From Desulfovibrio aminophilus DSM 12254 (lineage in GTDB: Bacteria > Desulfobacterota > Desulfovibrionia > Desulfovibrionales > Desulfovibrionaceae): a stretch of DNA of 64,000 nt. Positions within the stretch are counted from its first letter, which is position 1; the number at the start of each line of letters is the position of its first letter. This document shows, piece by piece, positions 7,794 through 16,399 of the stretch. Both the position numbers and the translations under genes were made by a program. A model generated the notes under the pieces. That model was not told where the DNA came from, did not search any database, and saw only the letters and a program-made list of their open reading frames with translations. Where the stretch lies: contig NZ_AUMA01000015.1 in NCBI RefSeq assembly GCF_000422565.1, positions 62,001-126,000 of the forward strand, in the 5' to 3' direction.

Positions 7794-8930
7794 TCAACGC
7801 CTTCCGGTCAGCTCTTCGTAGAAGGAGGCGTAGGCCCGGGCCGCCGCGTCCAGGGAAAACTCCGTCGCGATGCGTTCGCGGCAGCGCCCGGCCAGAGCCG
7901 TCCGCTGGTCGGGCGGCAGGGTCAGCAGCTCCACCAGGGCGCGGGACAGGGCCGGCTCGTCGTTCGGCGGGACCACCCGGCCCGTGTCGCCGACCACGCG
8001 CGCGGCGTCGCCGGTGTCCGTCGCCGCGCAGGGCACGCCGCAGCTCATGGCCTCGGCCGCCGCGTTGGGAAAGCCTTCGCCGTAGGCCGAGGGCACGCAG
8101 AGCGCGTCCAGGGCGTTCAGCACGCGCGGGGCGTCCTGGCGGTATCCGGCCAGGATGACCCGGCCCCGGAGTCCGGCCTGGTTCACCTGGGCCATGAGTT
8201 CGCGGTTCACCTGGGTGACGCCCGTGCCGCAGAGCAGGAAGCGGGCCTCGGGCAGCTCCTTGAGGACCAGGGCCGCGGCCCGCAGGAATCCCGCGTGGTT
8301 CTTCATCGGCGCGTGGCGGGCCAACATGCCGGCCAGGGGCGTTTCCGGGGAGATCCCGAACTCCTTGCGCAGGGCCTCCCGGGCGGCCGGGTCCGGCCGG
8401 AACTCGCCGCAGTCGATGCCGTTGGGCAGAACCTCGAAGCGGCGCGGCCGGAAACCCAGGGCCCGGTGCTGGTCCCGGGCGGTTTCGGAGTTGGTCAGCA
8501 CGGCCTCGGGCAGGCGCGAGAGCCGGGCGCAGAGCCAGACCACGGCCCGCGTGGTCCAGGGCGCGGCGTCCAGGCGGGAGTTGCGCAGGTTCCAGACCAG
8601 GTTCGACTCCACGGCCAGGCGGGCGGCCACGAGGCCCAGGAGGTCGGCGTGGTGCAGCCAGGTCTGGACCACGTCCGGCTGGAAGTCCTGGAGCATCTCC
8701 ATGAGCTTGCGCACCGCGCCCACCGAGGGCAGGCCCCGGCGCATGCCCAGGGTGGCCAGGGGAATGCCCAGGGCCCGGATGCGGCCGCCGACGTGCCCGG
8801 GGCGGACCATGCAGACCACCCGGGACTTGAAGCATTCGCGGGGCAGGCGCGAGAGCAGTCGACAGAGGAAGGTCTCGGCCCCGCCGGTCTCCGCGGCGGT
8901 GATCAGGTGCAGGACGCGCAGCTGGCTCAC
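7794..8930 (-). CDS. Glycosyltransferase family 4 protein
   Basis: A 378-residue GT-B enzyme. The N-terminal donor-free half begins MSQLRVLHLITAAETGGAET, typical of GT4 with the GGAE loop. The C-terminal half has VLPNGID, the sugar-nucleotide region GMLARHAPMKNH, and the E-x7-E motif in GEGFPNAAAEAM. It should transfer a nucleotide-activated sugar onto a lipid-linked or growing glycan at the inner membrane. The GTG start overlaps the stop of the TPR lipoprotein gene (GTGA), indicating translational coupling with the upstream operon. Donor and acceptor cannot be read from sequence. Confidence 0.9.
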   Translation of the reverse strand: MSQLRVLHLITAAETGGAETFLCRLLSRLPRECFKSRVVCMVRPGHVGGRIRALGIPLATLGMRRGLPSVGAVRKLMEMLQDFQPDVVQTWLHHADLLGLVAARLAVESNLVWNLRNSRLDAAPWTTRAVVWLCARLSRLPEAVLTNSETARDQHRALGFRPRRFEVLPNGIDCGEFRPDPAAREALRKEFGISPETPLAGMLARHAPMKNHAGFLRAAALVLKELPEARFLLCGTGVTQVNRELMAQVNQAGLRGRVILAGYRQDAPRVLNALDALCVPSAYGEGFPNAAAEAMSCGVPCAATDTGDAARVVGDTGRVVPPNDEPALSRALVELLTLPPDQRTALAGRCRERIATEFSLDAAARAYASFYEELTGRR

Positions 8931-9403
8931 CGTCCGGCTCCGGGCAGGGCGCGCGCGGCCCGCAGGGTGCGGATGCGGTTCAGGGTGTCGGCGTAGTCCG
9001 AGGCCCGCTCCTTGGGAGCCAGGGACACGGCCCGGACGGCCAGCTTCTCGGCCTCGTCCAGGTTCCGGTCCGCCTCGAAGAGCAGCCAGGCCAGGTTGTT
9101 CAGGGCCGTGGCGTCGTCCGGATTCCGTTTCAGGGCCTTGCGGTAGAATGCTTCGGCCCGGGCCTTGTCGCCCTGGAGATAGAGGGCGTCGGCCCGGCAG
9201 GTCAGGGCTCCGGGCTCGTCGCCCGCGTCCTCGCATTCGTCGGCGGCGCGGGCCGGGTCGCCGCGCTCGAGGGCGGCCAGTCCCAGGGTCAGGTGCTCGG
9301 CGGGCGAGAGCGGGTCTTCGTGGATGGTCACCCGCGGCAGGGAGCAGCCCGCGAGAACGAGAAGCAGGAAAAGGGGCGTGAGCGTTTTCAAGGCGCGATC
9401 CAC
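8927..9403 (-). CDS. TPR lipoprotein (PA2778 C-terminal half as a separate gene)
   Basis: About 158 residues with a lipoprotein signal (LTPLFLLLVLAGC). Tetratricopeptide helices follow (EHLTLGLAALERGDPARAA; ADALYLQGDKARAEAFYRKALKRNPDDATALNNLAWLLF). The GTG given here is preceded by GGTGGA; a TTG four codons later overlaps the stop of the upstream peptidase gene and begins MKTLTPLF, so either may be used. In Pseudomonas PA2778 a C39-like peptidase is fused to TPRs; here the two parts are adjacent, overlapping genes in the same order, which suggests they still act together in the periplasm. Confidence 0.75.
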   Translation of the reverse strand: MDRALKTLTPLFLLLVLAGCSLPRVTIHEDPLSPAEHLTLGLAALERGDPARAADECEDAGDEPGALTCRADALYLQGDKARAEAFYRKALKRNPDDATALNNLAWLLFEADRNLDEAEKLAVRAVSLAPKERASDYADTLNRIRTLRAARALPGAGR

Positions 9404-9957
9404 AGGGTCCACCGTCCGGTCTTGTTCCACTGGTTCAGAAAGGAGTCCCAGGGCGTCACGAGGCCCCGGTCCTGGTCCGAGTTGAGCCGGACGCCCTCGG
9501 GGCCGTAGCCCGTGGCCACGGCGAAGTGCAGGTGCCGCACCGGTCCGAGGCCGTTGTCCAGGAGCACGATGAGCGGGGCGCCCCGGCGCAGGGAGTCGGC
9601 CAGATCCTGGGCCGAGCCCTCGTAGAAGCGGGCCTTCAGTCCGCGCCTGCGCGCGGCCAGGGCCATGTCCAGGCCCAGACTGCCCCGGATGTCGGGCCGG
9701 AAGACCTCCGCCGCCAGCTCGGCGGGGCTGGCGGGCTTGCCCAGGAAGCCCAGAACCCCGGCCAGGGAGGCCGGGCCGCACTGGTGATCCTCCTGGGCGA
9801 AGAAGGGCACCCCGGACACCTCGGCCCGGCCCGGCGGGAGCGCATCCGGTTCGACCCGGGGAGCGCAGCCCAGGAGCAGGAAAAGAACGGCCGCCGCGAA
9901 CAACGCCGGGGCCCGGCGCGTCGCGCGGCGGCCGATGCCGTCGATGGATCGGAACAA
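9388..9957 (-). CDS. C39-like cysteine peptidase lipoprotein (PA2778 family)
   Basis: A 189-residue protein with lipobox LFLLLGC near residue 30. The catalytic cysteine lies in QEDHQCGPASLAGVLGFLG, the papain-like C39 motif, and the catalytic His is in VRHLHFAVATGYG. The fold matches bacteriocin-processing peptidase domains but without an ABC exporter. The proposed start is a TTG 9 nt after the PA2779-like gene, preceded by AGGGCC; no ATG fits. It probably cleaves or binds a periplasmic peptide with the downstream TPR lipoprotein. The substrate is unknown. Confidence 0.75.
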   Translation of the reverse strand: MFRSIDGIGRRATRRAPALFAAAVLFLLLGCAPRVEPDALPPGRAEVSGVPFFAQEDHQCGPASLAGVLGFLGKPASPAELAAEVFRPDIRGSLGLDMALAARRRGLKARFYEGSAQDLADSLRRGAPLIVLLDNGLGPVRHLHFAVATGYGPEGVRLNSDQDRGLVTPWDSFLNQWNKTGRWTLWIAP

Positions 9958-9965
9958 GGCCGGCC

Positions 9966-10364
9966 CTAGTGGATGGATACCCGCTTGTCCGCGAGGATGA
10001 GCAGGATGACCACCAGGATGGCCACCACGAGCAGGCCGATGACGAAGCCGAAGCCGTCGCCCGCCGGGGCCACGGTGTCGATGCGCCCGGCCAGCTGGTT
10101 CAACTCCTGGTCCGAGAGACCGGCCAGACGGTCGCGCACTTCCTGGTCGGAGTAGCCGAGTTCCTGCAGGCGCTGCTTGACCACCTTGTTCTGGAGCACG
10201 CGCTCCACGGTGGCCGTGTCCCGGCTCCGGGTCTCGGAGGCGGTCAGGGCCTGGGAGGCCACGAAACCGGCCTCGGCGCGGGGCACGAAGCTGAGGGTCC
10301 ACATGAACAGGGCCATGAACAGGGCCAGAAGCCGGAACGAACGGGCGTCGATGAACCGGGTCAT
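9966..10364 (-). CDS. PA2779 family small membrane protein
   Basis: A 132-residue protein with an N-terminal hydrophobic segment (LLALFMALFMWTLSF) and a C-terminal one (FGFVIGLLVVAILVVILLILADKR). The middle region ELGYSDQEVRDRLAGLSDQELNQLAGRID is the characteristic part of the PA2779 family. Family genes lie next to PA2778-type peptidases, as here. Topology suggests a periplasmic helical hairpin domain held at the inner membrane. Function is unknown. Confidence 0.85.
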   Translation of the reverse strand: MTRFIDARSFRLLALFMALFMWTLSFVPRAEAGFVASQALTASETRSRDTATVERVLQNKVVKQRLQELGYSDQEVRDRLAGLSDQELNQLAGRIDTVAPAGDGFGFVIGLLVVAILVVILLILADKRVSIH

Positions 10365-10375
10365 GTCGTCTCACC

Positions 10376-10945
10376 TCACATGGTCTTGAGCTTGGGCAGC
10401 ATGTTCTCCATGACCTCGGTCAGGAGCACCTGGAGGCACTCCCGCAGAGCCTTGCGGGGGTTGTCCGAGGAGGGCAGGTAGACCTTGTCGATCTGGCTGC
10501 CGAACTGCTCCACCGAGATTTCCTTGCCGTTCTTGATGAAGCGCATCCGGACCTTGAGCGCGCAGGAATAGCCCGTGGTGTCCTTCTGCTTCAGGTTGAC
10601 CTCCAGAACCTCGCCCCGGACGATGAGGTTGGGCGAACCCTGGTCCACGGTCTGGTACAGGGCCTGGCAGCCGTTGGCCTTCAGTTCCTGGTACAGGGCG
10701 TAGCTCACCCAGTCGGCCACGGGCTGGCCCGGATCGGCCAGGAAGGTCTGGCCGTCCTTGTTCGTGCCCAGGGAGTCCGTGCCGCGGGCGTCGGTGAACT
10801 TCTGGACCACCACGGGCGTGGAGCAGCGCGGGGGGGTGACCTGGGCGGCGTAATAGTCCAGGGGCACCACGCGGCCCGCGCCGCAGGCGGTCAGGGAGAG
10901 CAGTGCGGCCAGGACGAGGGCCCCGGCCAGAAATGTGCGGATCAT
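10376..10945 (-). CDS. Uncharacterised lipoprotein, YajG-like
   Basis: A 189-residue protein with signal MIRTFLAGALVLAALLSLTAC, lipid-anchored Cys21. The following sequence STPVVVQKFTDARGTDSLG, with the later NLIVRGEVLEVNLKQKDTTGYSCALKVRMRF, resembles the YajG/DUF-type outer-membrane lipoprotein fold, in which a V-D-R-like strand begins the domain. It is 11 nt upstream of the PA2779-like gene, so it heads the lipoprotein-peptidase-TPR-glycosyltransferase operon. Family assignment is tentative. Confidence 0.65.
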   Translation of the reverse strand: MIRTFLAGALVLAALLSLTACGAGRVVPLDYYAAQVTPPRCSTPVVVQKFTDARGTDSLGTNKDGQTFLADPGQPVADWVSYALYQELKANGCQALYQTVDQGSPNLIVRGEVLEVNLKQKDTTGYSCALKVRMRFIKNGKEISVEQFGSQIDKVYLPSSDNPRKALRECLQVLLTEVMENMLPKLKTM

Positions 10946-11032
10946 ACCTTTCCTCCGTATGCGGGTTGCGCGAAACTGCCCCGTGACTACCGCATTCGCG
11001 GGCGATTGTCACGCCTCGCGGGGCGTCGGCGG

Positions 11033-11635
11033 TCATCGGCGGGGATGCCGGCGGCGGAATGCGGAGGGGGACGTCTCAAGTCCGCCCCGGGCCCAGAATC
11101 CCCGTTTTTCGGCCTTGGCCTCCTTTTCGGCCTTCTTGAAACGGCGCGCCAGGGAGACGTTGGGCTTCACCGGCAGGGTGACGGCCAGCCCGGCCTTGAG
11201 CAGGGCCTCGTTGAGCAGGCGGCCGTCGCAGCGCGCGTAGGCCAGGAGCCTGCCGTAGCGGTCGCGCAGCTCGCGGTCGAAGGACAGGGTCAGGGCCGCG
11301 CCGGAGCAGAACGACTCGCTGAAGGCCTTGGCCTCCTCGCCCCATTCTTGCGCCAGTTCCGGAGCGTCCAGGCCGATGAGCCGGACCTCCTCGGTCCCGC
11401 CGGGCAGCCGGACGGTCAGGGAGTCGCCGTCCACGACGCGTTCCAGGCGGGCCTCGAAGGCCGAGGCCGGGCCGTTGAAAATGAGGCAAAGAATAACGCC
11501 GGAGGCGAGACAATTGCCGAGCAGGGATGATATAGAGTGGACGATAGATCGTGCCGACGCGGAGCCCCCGGCCTCCGGGGAAAAAACCCTGGAAGCGCGG
11601 TGGGTAAAGGTTGACAACGTAAAAAGTGAGCACAT
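11033..11635 (-). CDS. Secreted thermonuclease-like protein (SNase fold)
   Basis: About 200 residues. The OB-fold nuclease core begins FEARLERVVDGDSLTVRLPGG. It contains RLIGLDAPEL, with the first active-site Arg and Asp of staphylococcal nuclease (R-x-x-G-x-D-x-P-E), then DRYGRLLAY with the second Arg, and a Lys/Ala-rich end. A hydrophobic stretch (LASGVILCLIFNGPASA) before the core is a signal peptide, but it starts some 40 residues after the first ATG, so the true start is unclear; no ATG, GTG or TTG lies immediately before it. Extracellular DNA degradation is the usual role. Confidence 0.75.
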   Translation of the reverse strand: MCSLFTLSTFTHRASRVFSPEAGGSASARSIVHSISSLLGNCLASGVILCLIFNGPASAFEARLERVVDGDSLTVRLPGGTEEVRLIGLDAPELAQEWGEEAKAFSESFCSGAALTLSFDRELRDRYGRLLAYARCDGRLLNEALLKAGLAVTLPVKPNVSLARRFKKAEKEAKAEKRGFWARGGLETSPSAFRRRHPRR

Positions 11636-11638
11636 GCT
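11611..11638 (+). promoter_or_regulatory. Promoter for the tandem-Cache MCP gene
   Basis: A perfect TTGACA (11611-11616) with CATGCT (11633-11638) after a 16-nt spacer, in an AT-richer patch about 70 nt before the MCP start. It overlaps the 5' end of the divergent nuclease gene. Confidence 0.5.
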
Positions 11639-11706
11639 TCTAGCGTGAGGGCCCAATGGCTCGCCAGGGGGGCGGGCCGTTGAGCCGGAATCCTGAGGGG
11701 GGTATT

Positions 11707-14034
11707 ATGACCTTTCGCGCGCTCATGCAATCCACCGCCTTCAAGGTCGCCCTGGTGGTCGTCCTGGCCCTCGCCTTCCAAGGCTCGGCCATCCTGGGAT
11801 TCTTTTCCTGGTCCGTGTTCCGCTTCGCGGACGAGCGGGGAGAACGCTTCCGTGCGGACACCCTGGCCTCGGAGCAGGACCGGCTGCGTGATCTGACCGA
11901 AATGGCCGTTGCGGTCGTCGATTCCTATTACCGTCGTTCTCAGGACGTGGAAGGCCTCAAGCGCGAGAAGCAGCGCGAACTGAAGAAGGTCGTGGACGCG
12001 GCGGCGAGCCAGGCCCTGGCCGCGCTCAAGACCTTCGGCCGGGCCGAGGCCGAGGACGTCATCCGGCGGCAGACCGCCGGGATACGCTTCGACGGCGACA
12101 ACTACGTCTGGATCAACGACCTCCGCCCGGCGATGGTCATGCACCCGGCGCGGCCCGAGCTGAACGGCGCGGATCTTTCGGACAACACGGATCCCAAGGG
12201 TAAGCGCCTGTTCGTCGAGATGGTCGAGGCCGTGCGGAAGGGCGGCGGCGAGGGCCTGGTGGACTACTACTGGGCCAAGCCCGGGGAGAAGGAGCCCAAG
12301 CTGAAGATCTCCTATGTCCGGCTCGTGCCGGAGTTGGGCTGGATTTTCGGCACCGGGGCCTGGCTGGAGGACATCGGCGCCGACATGCGGCGCCAGGCCC
12401 TGGTCCAAGTGGCGCGCATGCGCCTGCCCGACGGAAATTATTTCTGGATCAACGACACGACCCTGCCCGTGCCGAACATGATCATGCACCCCGTGTCTCC
12501 GGCCCTGGACGGCAAGCCCTTGAACGATCCCAAGTATGACTGCGCCACCACGGCCCAGGCCGGGACCGGCGGCAGGCCCAAGGATCTCGGCGGGAGGAAG
12601 AATCTCTTCGCGGCCGCCGCCGAGGTGGCCCGCGAGGCCGGCGAGGGCTACGTGACCTACCTCTGGCCCAAGCCCAGGCCCGGCGGCGGGGTCACCGACG
12701 AACGCTTCCCCAAGCTCTCCTTCGTCAAGCTTTTCGAACCCTGGGGCTGGGTCATCGGCATGGGCGTCTACGTGGACAACATCGACGCCGCCGCCGGGGC
12801 CCAGACCTCGGAGATGCGCGCCACGGTGTCCGGCATGGTCGTCAAGGCCGTGGCCGCCGGGCTGGTCTTCGTGGTGCTTTTCGGCATCCTGAGCGCCCTG
12901 GTCATCCGCAAGAGCATCGGCCGTCCCCTCGGCCTGCTCGTGAGCTACTTCAACGATGTGGCCCGGGGCGACCTGGACCGCACCCTGGAGCAGCGCTTCA
13001 GGGGTGAGATGGGCGTGCTCCAGCACCACATGGGCGGGATGGTCGCCAGCCTGCGCGACAAGGTGCGCGAGTCCGCCGAACTGGCCGAGCAGGCCCGCGC
13101 CGAAACCGAGCGCGCCCGCCTGGCCACCGAGGAGGCCGAACAGGCCCGGTCCCAGGCCGAGCAGGCCCGCCGTCAGGGCATGTTGGAGGCCGCCGCCAGC
13201 ATCGAGGAGGCCGTCAACGGCCTGTCCTCGGCTTCGGAACAGCTCAACGCCCAGATCCGCGAGACCGCCGGGTCCGCCGCGGCCCAGCTCCGCCGCACCG
13301 AGGAGACCGCCACGGCCATGGAACAGATGAACTCCACGGTCATGGAGGTGGCCCGCAACGCCGAACTGGCCGCGGCCGCGGCCGAGGAGACCCGCAAGAC
13401 CGCCGCCGAGGGCGAGGGAATCGTGCGCGAGTCCGTGGCGGCCATGAACCGCGTCCACGACCTGGCCGCCGGACTCAAGGCCGACATGGGCAATCTCGCG
13501 GGCCAGGCCGAGTCCATCGGCCGCATCGTGAGCGTGATCACCGACATCGCGGACCAGACCAACCTGCTGGCGCTCAACGCGGCCATCGAGGCCGCCCGCG
13601 CGGGCGACGCCGGACGCGGCTTCGCCGTGGTGGCCGACGAGGTGCGCAAGCTGGCCGAGAAGACCATGACCGCCACCAAGGAGGTCGGCGAGGCCGTGCG
13701 GGCCATCCAGAGCGGCGCGGAGAACAACCGTCAGGGCGTGGATCAGGCCGTGGAGGCCGTGGGCCAGGCCACCGGGATGGTCAACCGCTCCGGCGGCTCC
13801 CTGGCGAACATCGTGGTCCGCGTCCAGGAGGCCGCCGACCAGGTGCGCTCCATCGCCACCGCCAGCGAGGAGCAGTCCGCCGCCAGCGAGGAGATCACGC
13901 GCTCCGTGGAGGACGTGAGCCGGATCAGCGGCGAGACGTCCCACGGCATGGCCGAGGCCGCCCGGGCCGTCGAGGATCTGGCCCGGCTGGCCGCGGAGCT
14001 GAAGGCCCTGGTGGACCGTCTGCGCGCGGGGTAG
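11707..14034 (+). CDS. Methyl-accepting chemotaxis protein with tandem Cache domains
   Basis: A 775-residue chemoreceptor. TM1 at about 12-35. The periplasmic part has two Cache-type modules with matching strands: [17 protein letters not shown] with [14 protein letters not shown], and [20 protein letters not shown] with [15 protein letters not shown]. This tandem arrangement commonly binds small organic acids. TM2 at about 375-397, then HAMP, a long coiled coil and the signalling tip [20 protein letters not shown] with [18 protein letters not shown]. There is no C-terminal CheR-binding pentapeptide. The ATG follows GAGGGGGG. It stands alone with its own promoter, facing the FlgM-like gene. 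Confidence 0.95.
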   Translation: MTFRALMQSTAFKVALVVVLALAFQGSAILGFFSWSVFRFADERGERFRADTLASEQDRLRDLTEMAVAVVDSYYRRSQDVEGLKREKQRELKKVVDAAASQALAALKTFGRAEAEDVIRRQTAGIRFDGDNYVWINDLRPAMVMHPARPELNGADLSDNTDPKGKRLFVEMVEAVRKGGGEGLVDYYWAKPGEKEPKLKISYVRLVPELGWIFGTGAWLEDIGADMRRQALVQVARMRLPDGNYFWINDTTLPVPNMIMHPVSPALDGKPLNDPKYDCATTAQAGTGGRPKDLGGRKNLFAAAAEVAREAGEGYVTYLWPKPRPGGGVTDERFPKLSFVKLFEPWGWVIGMGVYVDNIDAAAGAQTSEMRATVSGMVVKAVAAGLVFVVLFGILSALVIRKSIGRPLGLLVSYFNDVARGDLDRTLEQRFRGEMGVLQHHMGGMVASLRDKVRESAELAEQARAETERARLATEEAEQARSQAEQARRQGMLEAAASIEEAVNGLSSASEQLNAQIRETAGSAAAQLRRTEETATAMEQMNSTVMEVARNAELAAAAAEETRKTAAEGEGIVRESVAAMNRVHDLAAGLKADMGNLAGQAESIGRIVSVITDIADQTNLLALNAAIEAARAGDAGRGFAVVADEVRKLAEKTMTATKEVGEAVRAIQSGAENNRQGVDQAVEAVGQATGMVNRSGGSLANIVVRVQEAADQVRSIATASEEQSAASEEITRSVEDVSRISGETSHGMAEAARAVEDLARLAAELKALVDRLRAG

Positions 14035-14046
14035 AATGAATATGTT

Positions 14047-14074
14047 TCCGGCGGCCGGGGAGCCGGCCGCCGGA
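14047..14074. terminator. Hairpin between the MCP and the convergent FlgM-like gene
   Basis: A 12-bp perfect stem with a GGAG loop, 12 nt after the MCP stop and 11 nt from the stop of the convergent gene. It has no T run, so it is a likely but not canonical terminator. Confidence 0.55.
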
Positions 14075-14084
14075 TTCGACGCGT

Positions 14085-14270
14085 CTAGCGCGGGTTCATC
14101 ATGGCGGCCAGGAGATAGGCCACGTCCTTGATGTCCGGCGTATAGTCCCCGGCCCGGATGCGGGCCTTGATGTCGCGCAGTCTCGCGGCGCGGGCTTCGC
14201 GGTCGGGCATGGCGGCGTCCCTTTCGGACGCGTCCGGGTGTTCCCGGCCGGGTTCGGGCGTGTTCAGCAT
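14085..14270 (-). CDS. FlgM-like anti-sigma-28 domain protein
   Basis: A 61-residue protein whose C-terminal half RAARLRDIKARIRAGDYTPD, followed by IKDVAYLLAAMM, fits the sigma-binding helices of FlgM (pattern R-x-x-x-L/I-K-x-x-I-x-x-G-x-Y-x-x-D-x-x-x-I/V-A-x-x-L). FlgM is usually about 90-100 residues; this one lacks most of the disordered N-terminal part. A sigma-28-type promoter lies upstream. The ATG follows GAGGGGGAAACC. It may be the main FlgM or a short paralogue that tunes flagellar or chemotaxis genes. It sits beside an MCP gene but far from any flagellar gene in this window. Confidence 0.6.
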   Translation of the reverse strand: MLNTPEPGREHPDASERDAAMPDREARAARLRDIKARIRAGDYTPDIKDVAYLLAAMMNPR

Positions 14271-14368
14271 GGTTTCCCCCTCGTGATTCGGCGTCGCGAC
14301 GGCGGGGCCGTCCCCCTCTCCCGGGGTTCCCCGTCCGGCGGCGGGCGTGGCCGCGTGCCGTGGCAGTC

Positions 14369-14395
14369 TTATCGGAAGATCGGTCGGGAGGATTA
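14369..14395 (-). promoter_or_regulatory. Sigma-28 (FliA)-like promoter for the flgM-like gene
   Basis: On the minus strand TAAT, a 15-nt spacer, then TCCGATAA. The FliA consensus is TAAA-N15-GCCGATAA, so spacing is exact and only two of twelve positions differ. The resulting leader would be about 90 nt. Confidence 0.65.
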
Positions 14396-14422
14396 GGGTC
14401 CGCGCGCGGCGCGCGGCGGATG

Positions 14423-14457
14423 AAAAAAAGGCGGGGCCGTCCGAAGACGGCCCCGCC
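14423..14457 (-). terminator. Rho-independent terminator of ppiD
   Basis: A 12-bp stem (14430-14441 with 14446-14457), CGAA loop region and seven T residues on the minus strand, 20 nt after the ppiD stop. Confidence 0.92.
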
Positions 14458-14477
14458 CGTTGCGTCGGGGGGAGAGG

Positions 14478-16364
14478 CTAGTTGAGCAGGTCGGCGCGGA
14501 TGATCTGGACCTTGGCCTTGGAGCGCAGCTCGGTCAGGAAGGCCTGGAACAGCTCTTCGCCGTAGCGCTGGCTCATGGTCGAGACCCAGAAGCCCTTTTC
14601 CTTGTCCCATGCGGCTTCGGACGGGGCGATGCGTTCCTTGAGACGGATCGCGGCCACGCCCTGCGCCAGGGGGAAGGTCTGGGGCAGCCAGGCGTTGTCC
14701 GGGGCCGCGAACACGGCCTGGGCCAGGGCCGGACCGCCGCCCAGGCCGGGAATGAAGCCGGAGCGGTTGAAGGGCTCGCTCACGCGGACGGACTTGAGGG
14801 CCTCCTCGGCCTTGCCCGCACGCAGGGCGTCCAGGGTCTGCCGGGCCTTTTCCCCGGCCAGCCGCGACGCCTCGCGCTCCTTGAGGGCCCGCAGCACCTG
14901 ATCCTTGACGTCGGCCAGGGGCAGGGTGGCCTCGGGCAGATCCTGGATCTTCTCGGCCAGCAGGTAGCCGTCCTCGATGGCCAGGGGCGTCTTGGTGCTC
15001 ATGCTCGTGCCCAGGTCCATGAGGGTGCGCGCGGCTTCGGGGGTCATGCCGAAGAATTGCACCAGGGTGTCCTGGGTGGTCAGGTCGGTCTGGGACACGG
15101 GCAGGCCGGCCTGCTCCGCGATCTTCTCGATCTTGATGCCCGCGGCCAGCTGGTCCAGGGCCGCGTCCAGCAGGTCGGAGATCTTCTCCGAGGCGCGGTC
15201 CTCTGCGATCTGGCGCTTGATCTGGTCCTTGACCTCGTCGAAGGCCATGGGCCCGGCCTCGCGGTGGTCCTCCATCTGGATGAGGTGCCAGCCGAACTCC
15301 GAGCGCACGGGCTCGGAGACCTCGCCCTTCTTCAGGGCGAAGGCCGCGTCCTCGAAGGGTTTGACCATGGCGCCGCGTCCGAACCAGCCCAGGTCGCCGC
15401 CGTTGGCGGCGCTGGTGTCCTGGGAGTTGCGGCGGGCCAGCTCGGCGAAGTCGGCGCCGGACTTGGCCTTGGCGGCCAGGGCGCGGATGCTGGCCTCGGC
15501 CTTCTGGGCCTCGGCCGGACCGGCGGCGGGGTCCACGGTCAGGAGGATGTGCCGCACGCGCACTTCCTCGGGGCGGACGAAGGAGGACTGGTGCGAGTCG
15601 AAGTAGGCGCGCACCTCGTCATCCTTGACCTCCTGATACGGAGCCAGGGTCTTGGGCGTGAAGGCCAGGTAGCGGAAGGCGGCCTGGGCCGGGCGCAGGA
15701 ACTTGTCCTTGTTCTGCTCGTAGAACTCCTCGACCTGCTTGTCCGTCACCTGGGCCTTGGCCAGGAAGTCGGCCTGGGGGAAGAGGACGTACTCCACGCG
15801 GGCCTGTTCGCGGGCCCAGGTGAAGAGTTCCCTGGCCTGGGCCTCGTCGGCCCGGGCGGGCAGGGAGACGTAGACCCGGACCTTCTCCAGGAGCAGGTTC
15901 TCGCGCAGGCTCTGCTCGAAGACCGCCGGGGTCATCTGGTTGGCCGCCAGAACCTGCTTGTAGATCTCGGGATCGAAGACCCCGTCCTTGTTCTGGAAGG
16001 CCTCCAGGCGCGAGATGGCCGCGCGCAGCTCGGCGGCGCTGGCCGAGAGGTCCATGTCCCGGGCGGCTTCGCGCAGGAGCATGGAGTTGATCATCTGGGT
16101 CAGGAGCTGCTGCTTGGCCTGGGGGTCCTGCAGGGCTTCGGGACCGGCGTCGGGATTCTCGCGGCGCGCCCGCTCGGTGCTTTCCTGGTAGGCGCGCAGG
16201 AAGTCGCGGGCCAGGATGGGCTCGTCGTTGACGTAGGCGATCACCGGATCGCCCTTCTCGTGCATGGTGCCCGAGCCGAAGAAGAAGATGAAGACGATGA
16301 TGATGATGCCGAAGAGGATCTTGATGATCCATCCCGAGGCATGTTGACGCATGATATCGAGCAT
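14478..16364 (-). CDS. ppiD: PpiD-like membrane-anchored peptidyl-prolyl isomerase
   Basis: A 628-residue periplasmic folding factor. A short cytoplasmic N-terminus (MLDIMRQHASGW) is followed by one transmembrane helix (IIKILFGIIIIVFIFFFG). Then comes a SurA/PpiD-type chaperone N-domain (PVIAYVNDEPILARDFLRAYQ), and a parvulin rotamase domain around 265-360 (VRVRHILLTV, NGGDLGWFGRGAMVKPFEDA, SEFGWHLIQMED). The remainder is a second chaperone part ending SKAKVQIIRADLLN. Length and order match E. coli PpiD (623). GGAG precedes the ATG. It is encoded 44 nt downstream of nothing else on this strand except the aconitase gene, which follows it in the same direction. Confidence 0.93.
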   Translation of the reverse strand: MLDIMRQHASGWIIKILFGIIIIVFIFFFGSGTMHEKGDPVIAYVNDEPILARDFLRAYQESTERARRENPDAGPEALQDPQAKQQLLTQMINSMLLREAARDMDLSASAAELRAAISRLEAFQNKDGVFDPEIYKQVLAANQMTPAVFEQSLRENLLLEKVRVYVSLPARADEAQARELFTWAREQARVEYVLFPQADFLAKAQVTDKQVEEFYEQNKDKFLRPAQAAFRYLAFTPKTLAPYQEVKDDEVRAYFDSHQSSFVRPEEVRVRHILLTVDPAAGPAEAQKAEASIRALAAKAKSGADFAELARRNSQDTSAANGGDLGWFGRGAMVKPFEDAAFALKKGEVSEPVRSEFGWHLIQMEDHREAGPMAFDEVKDQIKRQIAEDRASEKISDLLDAALDQLAAGIKIEKIAEQAGLPVSQTDLTTQDTLVQFFGMTPEAARTLMDLGTSMSTKTPLAIEDGYLLAEKIQDLPEATLPLADVKDQVLRALKEREASRLAGEKARQTLDALRAGKAEEALKSVRVSEPFNRSGFIPGLGGGPALAQAVFAAPDNAWLPQTFPLAQGVAAIRLKERIAPSEAAWDKEKGFWVSTMSQRYGEELFQAFLTELRSKAKVQIIRADLLN

Positions 16365-16399
16365 GTCGACTCCAGGGTCCGAAGGCGTTGCGGGTCCGG

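Noticed and set aside
11416-14610. A 1064-codon open frame on the minus strand
   Set aside because: Antisense of the tandem-Cache MCP with His/Gly-rich translation; no ribosome site or domain.
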